Assembly (NCBI GenBank): GCA_020850595.1 | Contig: JADZEK010000040.1 | Location: forward strand, 1-44,512 | Length of the DNA stretch: 44,512 bases | Direction of reading: 5' to 3' | Source: Anaerolineales bacterium | GTDB taxonomy: Bacteria > Chloroflexota > Anaerolineae > Anaerolineales > UBA6663 | Part shown: one piece after another, positions 16,184 to 25,141 of the stretch | Layout of the letters: each line of letters begins with the position of its first letter | How positions within the stretch are numbered: position 1 is the stretch's first letter | Notes under the pieces: model-generated | Seen by the model: the letters and a program-made list of their open reading frames with translations, nothing else | Told to the model about the DNA's origin: nothing | Databases searched by the model: none | Position numbers and translations under genes: made by a program

Positions 16184-17347
16184 TTATTCCGGCGGCGCCA
16201 TGAGCGTCCGAACTACGGCGGCCTCAGCATCGGTCGCCGGGCGCGGCAGGCCGTGATCCACCGCCAGCGGGACAATGGCGTAATCCACCACGCCCGCGGG
16301 TGTTAATGCCGCGGCTAACAGCGCCGAATACGTGGCCGGCGGGGCGAAGCCGTCGAACACGAGATTGCCCAGGCTGTAAGCGATCAGCCCGCCGTTGTAG
16401 CGCTCCAGCGGCTGGAGCACGTGTGAGTGCGCGCCGAGGACCAGGGCCGCACCCGCGTCAACAGCGGCGTGGGCGAGTTCCTGCTGCTGGTCGGTGAACT
16501 CACTCTGGCCCTCCTGGCCGAAGTGCAGCAGCACCACCACGACGTCGGCCTTGAGGCGCGCAGAAGCGATGTCGAATTGCATGTTGCCCGGCACCGCCCA
16601 GGCCAACCCGGGCCGGTCGGGGCCGGCCTGCCAACTGCGGGTGTCGAAGCCGGTGCGGCCTTCCACTGGCACATCCACGTAGGCCAGGAACGCGATCCGC
16701 AGCCCCTGGCGCTCCAGGATGACCGGCGCGCGCGCCGCGACGTCGTCGGCGCCGGCCCCGACCGTGGCAATGCCGAGGCCGCGCAGGCGGGGCAGCATAT
16801 CGGCCAGCGCGGCCACGCCGTAGTCGAGCGAGTGGTTGTTCGCCAGACTCACCACAGCCAGACCGCCAGCGCTCAATGCGTCAGCCGCAGCCGGCGGCGC
16901 ACGGAAGGTATAGGCCTTGGCGGCCGGCGTCCCCTGATCGGAGATCACGCACTCAAGGTTGGCGACGAAAAGGTCGGCCTCGGCTACAGCAGCCGACAAC
17001 GAGGCGAACACTACGTTCGGCCCCTGCGCCAGCACTTGATCGCCCACACTGCGCGCCAGCATTATGTCGCCGCCGGCCAGGAGCCGCACGGTGGGAATGG
17101 GCGTGGCCGAAGGCGCCGGCAGGACTTTGGTGGCCGTCGCGGCGGGCGTTGCAGTTGGCTCAGAGGTGGGGGTGCTGGTGGTGGTTTCGGAGGCCGTGGG
17201 CGGCACAGCGGTCGCCGCCGGCGTGGGGAGAGCGGTGGGTGGGGGCGGCGCAGTCGCGGTGGGCAGGGCCGCTGCCGGCCCGCAGGCAGCCAGCACCCCG
17301 GTGACCATGAGAAAGGCGCGGCGCGACAGTCGGGCGGGCCGGGCCAT
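16184..17347 (-). CDS. CapA-like poly-gamma-glutamate/metallophosphatase-fold lipoprotein
   Basis: A 387-residue exported protein of the PGA_cap family (metallophosphatase fold). It starts with a Tat-like signal (LSRRAFLMVTGVLAAC, with a lipobox Cys) and a Thr/Pro linker of about 65 residues. Domain motifs are RLLAGGDIMLARSVG, FVANLECVISDQGTP, SLANNHSLDYG, VVLLHFGQEG and LGAHSHVLQPLE, which carry the expected metal-ligand Asp, Glu, Asn and His residues. CapA proteins take part in anionic polymer export, but many members are uncharacterised. It is the last gene of a minus-strand run, 34 bases after a small membrane protein gene. Confidence 0.87.
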   Translation of the reverse strand: MARPARLSRRAFLMVTGVLAACGPAAALPTATAPPPPTALPTPAATAVPPTASETTTSTPTSEPTATPAATATKVLPAPSATPIPTVRLLAGGDIMLARSVGDQVLAQGPNVVFASLSAAVAEADLFVANLECVISDQGTPAAKAYTFRAPPAAADALSAGGLAVVSLANNHSLDYGVAALADMLPRLRGLGIATVGAGADDVAARAPVILERQGLRIAFLAYVDVPVEGRTGFDTRSWQAGPDRPGLAWAVPGNMQFDIASARLKADVVVVLLHFGQEGQSEFTDQQQELAHAAVDAGAALVLGAHSHVLQPLERYNGGLIAYSLGNLVFDGFAPPATYSALLAAALTPAGVVDYAIVPLAVDHGLPRPATDAEAAVVRTLMAPPE

Positions 17348-17381
17348 GGATCGAAGCGCGATGGCGGGCGCAGTCGCGGCC

Positions 17382-17576
17382 CTAGCCCAGCGCCTCCGCC
17401 AGCAAAACGCCGATCAGCCCGACAACGATGCCCAGATGCAGCAGCAGGTTCGAGGTACTCAGCCAGCCTAGATCGAAAAACTGCAACACGAAGTTGAGGA
17501 TGACAAGCAACACCGCGAGGATGGTGGGCAGGCCCTTGTAACGAGCGATGAAGGCGGAGAGCCGGTCAAGCCACAT
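17382..17576 (-). CDS. Small two-helix membrane protein
   Basis: A 64-residue protein with two predicted helices, LPTILAVLLVILNFVLQFF and LLLHLGIVVGLIGVLLAEAL, after a short amphipathic start with basic residues. GGAG lies 8 bases before ATG 17576. It sits between hflX and the CapA-like gene in the same direction, with gaps of 33 and 34 bases. Function unknown. Confidence 0.75.
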   Translation of the reverse strand: MWLDRLSAFIARYKGLPTILAVLLVILNFVLQFFDLGWLSTSNLLLHLGIVVGLIGVLLAEALG

Positions 17577-17609
17577 GGTCAGGACTCCTGCGACGCCCGC
17601 GCAGCAGAC

Positions 17610-18968
17610 TCACGCCTGGGGTGCGGACGGCTTGCGGCGACGGGCGCGCGGCACATAGGGCTTGAAGCGCGAGGCAACACGCTGGGGCACCCGCCCCTCT
17701 AGTTCTACGCCAGCTTCCTGATGCTCGACGCGCTCGACCAGGGCATGCTCGTGGAAGAGCGAGATAATGTGGCCGTCGGTGTAGGGCACGAGGACCTTGA
17801 TCGGCACAAGGTTGGCGTACAGTTCGGCCGACACACGCGCCAGCAGGTCGGGCAGGCCGGCCTTGGTCAGCGCCGAGATCGGCACGCCCTGATCGAACAG
17901 CGCCCCGAGGTTGGCCTGAGCTTCGTCACGGCCCTCGGGCGTCAGGGCATCCACCTTGTTCAGCGCCAGGATCACCGGCGCGTCATGCACATTCAGTTCG
18001 TCCAGCGTGGTCTGCACGGCCTGGGCGTGCTGGCGCGCGTTGGGGTGGGTCACGTCTAGCACGTGCAGCAACACATCGGCCTCGCCGATCTCTTCGAGCG
18101 TGGCGCGGAAGGCCGCCACCAAGGTCGTGGGCAGCTTTTGGATGAAGCCGACGGTGTCGGTGAATAGGGCCGTCTTGTTGTTCGGCAGCGCCACGCGCCG
18201 CGTAGTTGGATCAAGCGTGGCAAACAACTGATCGGCCACCAACACTTCGGCCTGGCCGACCAGCGCATTCAGCAGGGTGCTCTTGCCGGCGTTGGTGTAG
18301 CCCACAATGGCAACGACCGGCACGGCGTTGCGCTTGCGCTGCGCCTGGTAGCGATGCCGATGCGCGCGCACGACTTCTAACTCGCGCTGGAGGTGCACAA
18401 TGCGGCCGGTAATCTCGCGCCGGTCGGCTTCGAGTTGGGTTTCGCCGGGGCCGCGCAGGCCCACGCCGCCGTTGCCGCCGCGGCCGGCGGCGCCGCCCGC
18501 CTGCCGGGCGAGGTGCGTCCATTGCCGCGTCAGGCGGGGCAGCCGGTACTCATACTGCGCCAGCTCGACTTGCAGGCCGCCCTCGCGCGTGCGGGCGTGC
18601 TGGGCAAAGATATCCAGGATTAGGGCGGTGCGGTCGAGCACCTTGACGTTCTCGCCCATCAGCTTCTCCAGCTCGCGCTGGTGGCGCGGCGACAGTTCTT
18701 CGTCGAAGATGACCACGTCGGTCAGCGTCTCTTCGACGAAATCCTTAAGCTCAGCGGCCTTCCCCGAACCGATGAAGGTGTTGGGGTCGGGCTTGTTGAT
18801 CTTCTGGTAAGTTTCGCCCACCACGCGCAGCCCGGCGGTGTCGGCCAGGAGGGCGAGTTCGGCCAGCGAGTCTTCCACGCCCAGCAGGGCAAGGTGTCCG
18901 TGGACTTCCAGGCCCACCAAGAAGGCGCGCTCGGAGGGCGGTTGGGTGGGAGTAGCGGTTTTGGGCAT
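17610..18968 (-). CDS. hflX: Ribosome-associated GTPase HflX
   Basis: A 452-residue GTPase that splits or rescues stalled ribosomes in stress. The N-terminal HflX domain includes GSGKAAELKDFV and FDEELSPRHQRELEK, and the glycine-rich linker GRGGNGGVGLRGPGETQLEADRR is diagnostic. The G domain has G1 GYTNAGKST, G3 DTVGF and G4 NKVD. A basic C-terminus follows. ATG 18968 lies 3 bases after the stop of the upstream DUF4139 gene, so the two are probably translationally coupled; no separate ribosome site is seen. Confidence 0.95.
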   Translation of the reverse strand: MPKTATPTQPPSERAFLVGLEVHGHLALLGVEDSLAELALLADTAGLRVVGETYQKINKPDPNTFIGSGKAAELKDFVEETLTDVVIFDEELSPRHQRELEKLMGENVKVLDRTALILDIFAQHARTREGGLQVELAQYEYRLPRLTRQWTHLARQAGGAAGRGGNGGVGLRGPGETQLEADRREITGRIVHLQRELEVVRAHRHRYQAQRKRNAVPVVAIVGYTNAGKSTLLNALVGQAEVLVADQLFATLDPTTRRVALPNNKTALFTDTVGFIQKLPTTLVAAFRATLEEIGEADVLLHVLDVTHPNARQHAQAVQTTLDELNVHDAPVILALNKVDALTPEGRDEAQANLGALFDQGVPISALTKAGLPDLLARVSAELYANLVPIKVLVPYTDGHIISLFHEHALVERVEHQEAGVELEGRVPQRVASRFKPYVPRARRRKPSAPQA

Positions 18969-18971
18969 GCG

Positions 18972-20564
18972 TCAAATCAGTCCGATCACGTCCATGGCGC
19001 GGGGATGCTCTACGGTGAAGTCAAAGCGCAGGGTCTGCTTGGCCCCGCGGTCAAGCGTCAGCTTCCATTCCAGGATGTTCAATTCCGACTGTTCGGCCGG
19101 CTTGGGGTCGGCCGCATCGAGCTTCACCTTGATCTGCTCGTCACGCGCCACGGGGATTTGGTCGAGCACGACGACGGCCTGGGGCGTGTCGCGCAAGTTC
19201 TCCAGCGTGATCGTGTAGGCATAGCGGATGCGCCGCCGATCGCCCAGGATGAAAGCCTTGTCCACGTCGCGCGCCGCCAACTCGCGCTCGACACGGAGCC
19301 GTTCGTCAGCTCCCAGCACCAACTCAAACGTCTGTCCGGGCGCCACAAACTCCAGGGCGGTGGCCCCCAGGTATTCATCGCCCTCGAAGAGCTGGGCTGG
19401 ACCGGCCAGGAACGAATAGGCGCTGGTGTTCTTGATCTCAGCGCGCCGGTAGCACAGTGCCTCGAGCTTGGGGGCGGTGATGTAAGTCAGCTCCGGCACC
19501 AGGCGCAGGCTGGCTATGGTCACCTTGCGCGGCTCACCGTTGCCAGGCACATCCGCTGCTCCAGGCAGCGCATAGGTCAGCGACGCCCCTGCCGCGGAAA
19601 CCACGGCGTCGTCAACCGCGAAATGTTCCATGGCCTGCGGCTGAGGCGCGGCCTCGGCGGCCGGCCGCGCGGCGGGCGCGGGCGCCGCCGCCACCATTTG
19701 CTGCGGCCCACCGGCCTTGGCCCGCGCGGCGACCGGCGCCAGCGGTGGGCGCGGACGTAAGTACCAGGGGTCTAGTTCGGGAATGGTCAGAGTTAGCGAC
19801 GGGCGCGCCGTTGACAGGGTGAGCTTGGCGCCGGGCCAATCTTCGCCCGTGTTCTGCGTGACTTGTCCCAGGTAGCTGAGGTCTAGCCCGGCTGCGCCCA
19901 GGCGCAGGTCATACAGGGGCTGCCAGTTCGCACCAGTGACCACATAGGTCAACTCCAGCTCAAAGTCGCCGGCGGCCTCAACTTCCAGCTCCACCACCGC
20001 CACATAGCGCTGCTTCGGCCGGGCGGACTGAATGGTCTTCAGCTCGCGGCGCAACCGGTCGAGCGCCTTGGCCAGGTCGCGCCGCTGCTTGTTGAAGGCC
20101 GCTTGCTCAGCCTGGAGACGTTGACTGCGCCGGCTAACGAAGTCGAAGATGGCGCTTTGCTGGTCCGGCGTTCGGTCTCGTAACGCCAGCCCTCGAGCGA
20201 ACACCTCGCTCTGGGCGGCCAGGGCATCCAGGTATTTCTGCTCTTTTTCCACCACTGCAATCTGTCCCAGGAGAGCGGTATCGGCGTCTTCGGCTTCCTC
20301 AATTCGGCGTTCCAGGGCGCGGGCGGCTTCCACCGGGGTATCTACAAAATGCTCCAGCCGCGTGGCGACGCCCAGCAGCTTGGCGCGGGCCGTGCCACGG
20401 CCTCCGGCCCGCACCGAGTCGGGCAGCAGGCCAAGCGGCAAGGTGGTCACCTCGAGCCGTTGGAGGCCGGGTTGGAGCGGCAGGCCTCCGCTGCGGGTTA
20501 CGCGGGCGCGGTCTGGGAAAACCGTAACAGCAGTCACCTGGGTTGGGATGGCTTGAGTGGTCAT
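18972..20564 (-). CDS. DUF4139 (mucoidy-inhibitor MuiA-like) domain protein
   Basis: A 530-residue protein of the MuiA/DUF4139 family, function unknown. The N-terminal domain (TQVTAVTVFPDRARVTRSG) is followed by coiled-coil helices at about residues 80-200. The beta-rich DUF4139 domain contains VTGANWQPLYDLRLG, LSYLGQVTQNTGEDWPGAKLTLSTARP and a C-terminal FDFTVEHP. An Ala/Pro linker lies near residues 280-320. ATG 20564 is chosen because a TATAAT box ends 6 bases upstream, which would make the mRNA leaderless; the frame is open to 20618. It is the first gene of the run with hflX. Confidence 0.83.
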   Translation of the reverse strand: MTTQAIPTQVTAVTVFPDRARVTRSGGLPLQPGLQRLEVTTLPLGLLPDSVRAGGRGTARAKLLGVATRLEHFVDTPVEAARALERRIEEAEDADTALLGQIAVVEKEQKYLDALAAQSEVFARGLALRDRTPDQQSAIFDFVSRRSQRLQAEQAAFNKQRRDLAKALDRLRRELKTIQSARPKQRYVAVVELEVEAAGDFELELTYVVTGANWQPLYDLRLGAAGLDLSYLGQVTQNTGEDWPGAKLTLSTARPSLTLTIPELDPWYLRPRPPLAPVAARAKAGGPQQMVAAAPAPAARPAAEAAPQPQAMEHFAVDDAVVSAAGASLTYALPGAADVPGNGEPRKVTIASLRLVPELTYITAPKLEALCYRRAEIKNTSAYSFLAGPAQLFEGDEYLGATALEFVAPGQTFELVLGADERLRVERELAARDVDKAFILGDRRRIRYAYTITLENLRDTPQAVVVLDQIPVARDEQIKVKLDAADPKPAEQSELNILEWKLTLDRGAKQTLRFDFTVEHPRAMDVIGLI

Positions 20565-20570
20565 AGCCGG

Positions 20571-20576
20571 ATTATA
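20571..20576 (-). promoter_or_regulatory. -10 box implying a leaderless DUF4139-hflX transcript
   Basis: A consensus TATAAT on the minus strand ends at 20571, with 6 bases between it and ATG 20564. With the usual 6-7 base distance, transcription would start at or next to the A of the ATG. No strong -35 is seen. Confidence 0.5.
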
Positions 20577-20777
20577 CTCTGGCGCTTCTCGCCCGCGAAC
20601 CTGGCAGGGCCATTGCATTTTATTACCGTTTGCTGAGAGAGTGCCGAAAGTGGCTCAGAAATTGGCCGCCAGCTATGATTACCCGGGACGCTGGGTGTCA
20701 TCGGCCACTCCCCCACAACCCGCGAAGCTCCACCTGGCCGGCCCTGGGGGCTTTCAGGCCAACTTGCGCCCCACCCC

Positions 20778-23069
20778 ATGTCGCGTTACACTCGCGCGCG
20801 CATGGCAGTCTCTAACGAAAATCCAACCATTTCGCCCCAGGGCGGGTCGGCGGCATTGTCCGCACGCGTGGTCATCGCCCAAGCGGTTGCCGCCGACGCT
20901 CAGGCGTTGGCCGGCTTCTTTCGGGGCCGCCAGCAGCAAGTGTGGCATACCCCTGAGGCCCACACGGCCTTGGAGCTGGTTCTACGCCACCAGGCGACGC
21001 TGCTGTTCATGGACATGCACTTGCCGGGCGGGGATTGGCTGGAGGTGCTGCGCGCCGTCCAGAAACAATCGCCAGCCACGCACATTGTCGTCACTAACAA
21101 GCACCCCGATCTCCGTCGTGAAATAATGGCCCGCGACGCGGGCCTGGTCGTTTTTCTACGATATCCGTTTACGCGCCAGTGGGTTGACCGGGCGTTGGCT
21201 CGCAGCGGCACGGCGACCGCCCCCATGCCGCTGCGGCCCAGCCCCGTGGCTGTGCGGCTGCCACGGGTGAAGTTCCCCGTTAGCCTCAAGATCACGCTGC
21301 CCTACGTCTTGTTGGCGCTGGCCTTTGCGGCGGGCGCGGGCTATCTGCTCAGCCGCTATGTGCTCGAGAGTTTCCAGGAGCGTTTCACGGCGCAACTGGT
21401 GGATGCCGGCACACTGGCGGCCGATTGGATGGTGCAGGAGGAGGAACGCCGCCTGGCCACGCTGCGACTGATCGCGCGCACGCAGGGCCTGGCCGAGGCC
21501 ATTGCCGCCGATAACGCCGAAAGCCTGCGCGCTCTGGCGCTGCCCGTGGTCGTCAACAACCGCGAGGAGGCAGTGGAAATTCTGAACGTGGTTGGGCACA
21601 GCGTGCTGGCTTTGCGGCATGTGCCCGGCGGTTCGGTGGAGGCCTACACTGCTTCGCGCGGCGACGCTGTTTACGGCCACTGGCCCCTGGTGCTCAACGT
21701 CCTGGGCCGACAAGTGGACGACCAGGGCGACAAGTTTGCCGGCCTGGTCAGCGCCGCCTGGGGCGACTATTTTTACGTAGCCGGTCCGGTTATCGCCGCC
21801 GACAACACCCTGGCGGGCGTGGTTCTGGTGGGCGCCAGCCTACCCACGATTGCGCGCGGCGTGCGGGAGACGACGCTGGCGCAGGCGACGCTCTACGACA
21901 GCGCCGGACGGCCACTCGACAGCACACTCCCCACCCTTGCGGCCCTGCCGCTCTCGGCTGATCAGGCCCTGAGCGTGCTGGCCCGGCAAGACGCCGCCAG
22001 CCTGGTGCGGGACCTGCAGGTGGCCTCCGCCAGCTACACTGAGATCATCGGCCCGTGGGAGGCGCGCAGCGGCCAAGACCTGGGCCTGATCGGCGTGGCC
22101 TTGCCACGGACCGCGCTGGCCCGCCCGACGGCCGTCACGCAACTGCAAGCGTTTGGACTGCTCACCGCCGCCCTGCTGCTCATCCTGGCACTGGGGGCCT
22201 TTCTGGCGCGGCGCATCACGCAGCCGCTGACTCAGATGGTGCAGGCCTCGGCGCAGGTGGCGCAAGGCAACCTGGAGGTCAAGGTTGACACTACGGGCGA
22301 CGACGAGGTGGCCGTGCTGGCCCATGCTTTCAACTACATGGTCACGGGCCTGCAAGAGGGCTATATTTACCGCGACCTGCTGGGCCGCACCGTGTCGCCC
22401 GAAGTACGCGAGCAACTGCGGCAAGGCTTTGCCAGCGGCGACCTCCGGCTGGAAGGCCAGAACGTGGTAGCCACCGTGCTGATGAGCGACATCCGGGGCT
22501 TTACCACCCTGGCGGAGCGCGAGTCGCCCACTACCGTGCTGGCGTGGCTCAACGAGTACTTTAGCACGCTGGTACCGCACATCACGGCGCAGGGCGGCGT
22601 GATTGACAAGTTCGAAGGCGACGCACTGTTGGCCTTTTTCGGCATCCTGCCGCGCCCGCTGACGCCGAAGGAGAGCGCCTACCAGGCCTGCCGGGCCGCG
22701 CTGGGTATGTTGGCCCGAGTCGAGCAGATAAACGCCCACCGGGTGCTCAACAGCCAGCCGCCGTTCGTCACCGGCATCGGCCTTAATACGGGACTGGTGA
22801 CGGCCGGCGGGCTGGGCGCGGCTGAGCGCCTCAATTACACCGTCATCGGTGACACGGTCAACACCGTTCAGCGACTCGAGGGGCTGACACGCGACTTTGG
22901 CGCCAGCGGCATCGTGGTGAGCGAAACGACGGTGCAAGCCCTGGCAGACCGGGCCGGCGAGTTTCAATTTGAGCCTCTCGGCAGCCAGGCTTTCCGAGGC
23001 AAGCGCGAGGCTGTCAGAGTCTTCCGCTTGCGCGGCCTGGGCCTGGCGCTCCCTGGCGACCGGGCATGA
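20778..23069 (+). CDS. Membrane adenylate cyclase with N-terminal pseudo-receiver
   Basis: A class III cyclase of 763 residues predicted to make cAMP. Order: receiver-like domain (about 25-140), membrane helix (LPYVLLALAFAAGAGYLL), an extracytoplasmic sensor region of about 250 residues, a second helix (FGLLTAALLLILALGAFLA), HAMP, then the catalytic domain from about 560. Metal Asp residues are in MSDIRGFTTLAE and KFEGDALLAFFG; the Lys of KFEGD and the Asp of IGDTVN specify adenine, and Asn and Arg of GDTVNTVQRLE complete the site. The receiver keeps the Asp of LLFMDMHLP and a Thr, but lacks the acidic N-terminal pair and the conserved Lys, so it is probably not phosphorylated. ATG 20802 is an alternative start. 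Confidence 0.88.
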   Translation: MSRYTRARMAVSNENPTISPQGGSAALSARVVIAQAVAADAQALAGFFRGRQQQVWHTPEAHTALELVLRHQATLLFMDMHLPGGDWLEVLRAVQKQSPATHIVVTNKHPDLRREIMARDAGLVVFLRYPFTRQWVDRALARSGTATAPMPLRPSPVAVRLPRVKFPVSLKITLPYVLLALAFAAGAGYLLSRYVLESFQERFTAQLVDAGTLAADWMVQEEERRLATLRLIARTQGLAEAIAADNAESLRALALPVVVNNREEAVEILNVVGHSVLALRHVPGGSVEAYTASRGDAVYGHWPLVLNVLGRQVDDQGDKFAGLVSAAWGDYFYVAGPVIAADNTLAGVVLVGASLPTIARGVRETTLAQATLYDSAGRPLDSTLPTLAALPLSADQALSVLARQDAASLVRDLQVASASYTEIIGPWEARSGQDLGLIGVALPRTALARPTAVTQLQAFGLLTAALLLILALGAFLARRITQPLTQMVQASAQVAQGNLEVKVDTTGDDEVAVLAHAFNYMVTGLQEGYIYRDLLGRTVSPEVREQLRQGFASGDLRLEGQNVVATVLMSDIRGFTTLAERESPTTVLAWLNEYFSTLVPHITAQGGVIDKFEGDALLAFFGILPRPLTPKESAYQACRAALGMLARVEQINAHRVLNSQPPFVTGIGLNTGLVTAGGLGAAERLNYTVIGDTVNTVQRLEGLTRDFGASGIVVSETTVQALADRAGEFQFEPLGSQAFRGKREAVRVFRLRGLGLALPGDRA

Positions 23070-23893
23070 CGGCCGAGCCTGAGGCGCCCGCGGGGCCGGC
23101 CCCGCGCACGCGCCGCGACCGCCAACTGTGGCTGATCCTGCTGCTGCTGCTGGCGCTCGCGGCATGCCTGGCGCTGGCCACTCTGCTGGTCTTCCAGCCC
23201 GGCGGCCCAATCACCACATATATTCAGGCGCCTCTGCACTCTATCCTAGCGGCCGACTATAGCGCCGACCCACTGCACACCAGCGCCGCAGTGGTGGATG
23301 TAGCCATTATTGGCGACGTGATTGGCACCAGCGACCCGGGCCGGGTGGAGACGGTAATCGCTCAACTCGGAACGCCCGTGCCATCCATCACAGCGGGGCC
23401 GGGCACGCCCATGCCTACCGGAAACACCCCGACCTTGACCCCGGGTGCGCCTACGACCACCGCGACAGTAACGGGCATTGCCGGCAGCGGCACGCCCAGC
23501 CACACCCCGGCACTTTCACCCACGACGACGGCGACTCCGACTGCCACCACCGGCGAGGACAGGCCTAGCCGCACCCCGACCTCCGCGCCGACGGCCATTG
23601 CAACCCTGACGCCTTCCCCCACCCTGCCGCCAGGGGCGACACTGGCGCCAGCCTCCTCAGCTACCCTGGCGCTCAGTGCGACTGTGCCTCCCAGTGCCAC
23701 AACTGCGCCCAGCGCTACGAAGATTCCGACCACCACCGCTACTCGGACGGCCAGCGCCGTCCCGCCGTCCAATACGCCGCCGCCTTCCCTGACTCCCCAG
23801 CCTCCAAGCAGCACACCGCCGCCGCCGCCGGCCTCGGCCACCGCGGGCTATCCGGGGCCGCCCTCGGCGACAGCGCCCAACCCTTATCCTTGA
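23066..23893 (+). CDS. Single-pass membrane protein with long Thr/Pro-rich tail
   Basis: A 275-residue protein with a short basic cytosolic start, one membrane helix (LWLILLLLLALAACLALATLLVF), a small folded segment (about residues 50-105) and about 165 residues of low-complexity Thr, Pro, Ala and Ser. Its ATG overlaps the cyclase stop (ATGA), so the two are probably translated together and it may be an accessory of the cyclase. The tail resembles glycosylated cell-surface linkers. No known domain is recognised. Confidence 0.75.
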   Translation: MTAEPEAPAGPAPRTRRDRQLWLILLLLLALAACLALATLLVFQPGGPITTYIQAPLHSILAADYSADPLHTSAAVVDVAIIGDVIGTSDPGRVETVIAQLGTPVPSITAGPGTPMPTGNTPTLTPGAPTTTATVTGIAGSGTPSHTPALSPTTTATPTATTGEDRPSRTPTSAPTAIATLTPSPTLPPGATLAPASSATLALSATVPPSATTAPSATKIPTTTATRTASAVPPSNTPPPSLTPQPPSSTPPPPPASATAGYPGPPSATAPNPYP

Positions 23894-23903
23894 ACCGAAT
23901 CAA

Positions 23904-23931
23904 GACGGCCCCGCCAAGCAGCGGGGCCGTC
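23904..23931. terminator. Strong hairpin between convergent genes
   Basis: A perfect 11-bp stem, GACGGCCCCGC (23904-23914) with GCGGGGCCGTC (23921-23931), has a 6-base loop. It lies 10 bases after the plus-strand stop and 22 bases before the end of the convergent aminotransferase gene. No T-run is present. Confidence 0.65.
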
Positions 23932-23953
23932 CACTTGCTGGAGCCGGGGTTCT

Positions 23954-25138
23954 TCACGCCTTGCGCTTAGCCCAATCGCGCCAGCGCGCCATGGCCTCGC
24001 GCACCCGCGGGGTCGCTGTGCCTAGCGAGAGCCTGACGAAACCGCGCCCGGCCTCGCCGAAGATCAGGCCGGGCGTCACGCTCACACCGGTGGCCTCGAG
24101 CAGTTCCTCCGCGTAGGCCGTATCATCCACCCCCCGCGGCAAGTGGACCCACACATAGAGCGCGGCCTGGGGCGTCTCAGTGTACAAACCGGCCGCCCGC
24201 ACCGCGCTCACCACCAGATCGCGCCGCTCGCGGTAGACTTCATTGCGCTGAGCCATCCAGTCGTGGTCGCCCACCAGCGCCGCCTCGGCCGCCGCGAGGA
24301 TGGGCAGAAAGTGCCCACCTTCGGCGTTGCTTTGCAGCGTTTGCATGATGCGCAGGACGCTCGGATTGCCCACCAATACCGCGACACGCCAGCCGGCCAT
24401 GTTGGCCGTCTTGGAGAGAGAATGGAACTCAACCGCCACGTCTTTCGCCCCGGGGATCTGCATGACGCTCGGAGCCTGGTAGCCATCGAAGGTGATCTCA
24501 GTGTAGGGCGCGTCATGCGCCAGCAGAAAGCCATACTGCCGCGCCAGGGCCACCGCCTGAGCAAACAGTTCCAACGGGGCCGTCGCGCCGGTGGGGTTGT
24601 TCGGGTAGTTCAGCCACATCAGCCGGGTGCGACGCCAGACGGCCTCGGGGATGGCCTGGAAGTCGGGCAGGAAATGGTTGGCGTGGGTCAGCGGCATGTA
24701 AACGCACTCGGCCCGGGCGAAGGTCGCCCCGGCCGTGTAAGTGTTGTAGCCGGGGTCGGGGATGAGCACAACATCGCCGGGGTTGACCATGGCGACGGGC
24801 AGGTTGAATACGGTGCCCTTAGATCCCAGCAAGCCCATGATCTCGCTGACCGGGTCCAACTCGACGCCGAAGCGCCGCCCATAGAACTCGGCCCAGGCCG
24901 CCCGATAGCTAGGCGTGCCCGCGAACGGCTGATAGCCGTGCGCGTTCGGATCGGCGGCGACCTGGGCCAGCCGGGCCAAGATGTGGGGGGCGGGCGGCAA
25001 GTCGGGGGATCCCATATCCATGCGGATCACATCCACGCCGGCCTGCCGCAACCGAGCGATCGCCTGGTTCAAGCCGTAGAAAAAGCTCGCCGGCAGGGTG
25101 GCGAGGCGGGCAGCGGGTTGAAATTCGGTCATTGCCAT
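23954..25138 (-). CDS. Class I/II PLP aminotransferase
   Basis: A 394-residue fold-type I aminotransferase, similar to LL-diaminopimelate/alanine-type enzymes. Visible motifs are MDMGSPDLPPAPH, the substrate/phosphate loop GSKGTVFNLP, PDPGYNTYTAG, WLNYPNNPTGA with the conserved Asn, HDAPYTEI with Asp and Tyr, and the Schiff-base lysine in HSLSKTANMAGWRVA. The C-terminal Arg lies in RGFVRLSLG. ATG 25138 or ATG 25132 may be used. It starts 3 bases after the M28 peptidase stop, consistent with an operon. Whether it serves lysine synthesis cannot be decided here, since no other lysine gene is in the window. Confidence 0.88.
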   Translation of the reverse strand: MAMTEFQPAARLATLPASFFYGLNQAIARLRQAGVDVIRMDMGSPDLPPAPHILARLAQVAADPNAHGYQPFAGTPSYRAAWAEFYGRRFGVELDPVSEIMGLLGSKGTVFNLPVAMVNPGDVVLIPDPGYNTYTAGATFARAECVYMPLTHANHFLPDFQAIPEAVWRRTRLMWLNYPNNPTGATAPLELFAQAVALARQYGFLLAHDAPYTEITFDGYQAPSVMQIPGAKDVAVEFHSLSKTANMAGWRVAVLVGNPSVLRIMQTLQSNAEGGHFLPILAAAEAALVGDHDWMAQRNEVYRERRDLVVSAVRAAGLYTETPQAALYVWVHLPRGVDDTAYAEELLEATGVSVTPGLIFGEAGRGFVRLSLGTATPRVREAMARWRDWAKRKA

Positions 25139-25141
25139 TGG

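Noticed and set aside
20630..20700. CTGAG hairpin upstream of the cyclase as a TPP or c-di-GMP riboswitch
   Set aside because: Only a short CTGAG/CTCAG stem is present; the conserved core of either riboswitch is missing.
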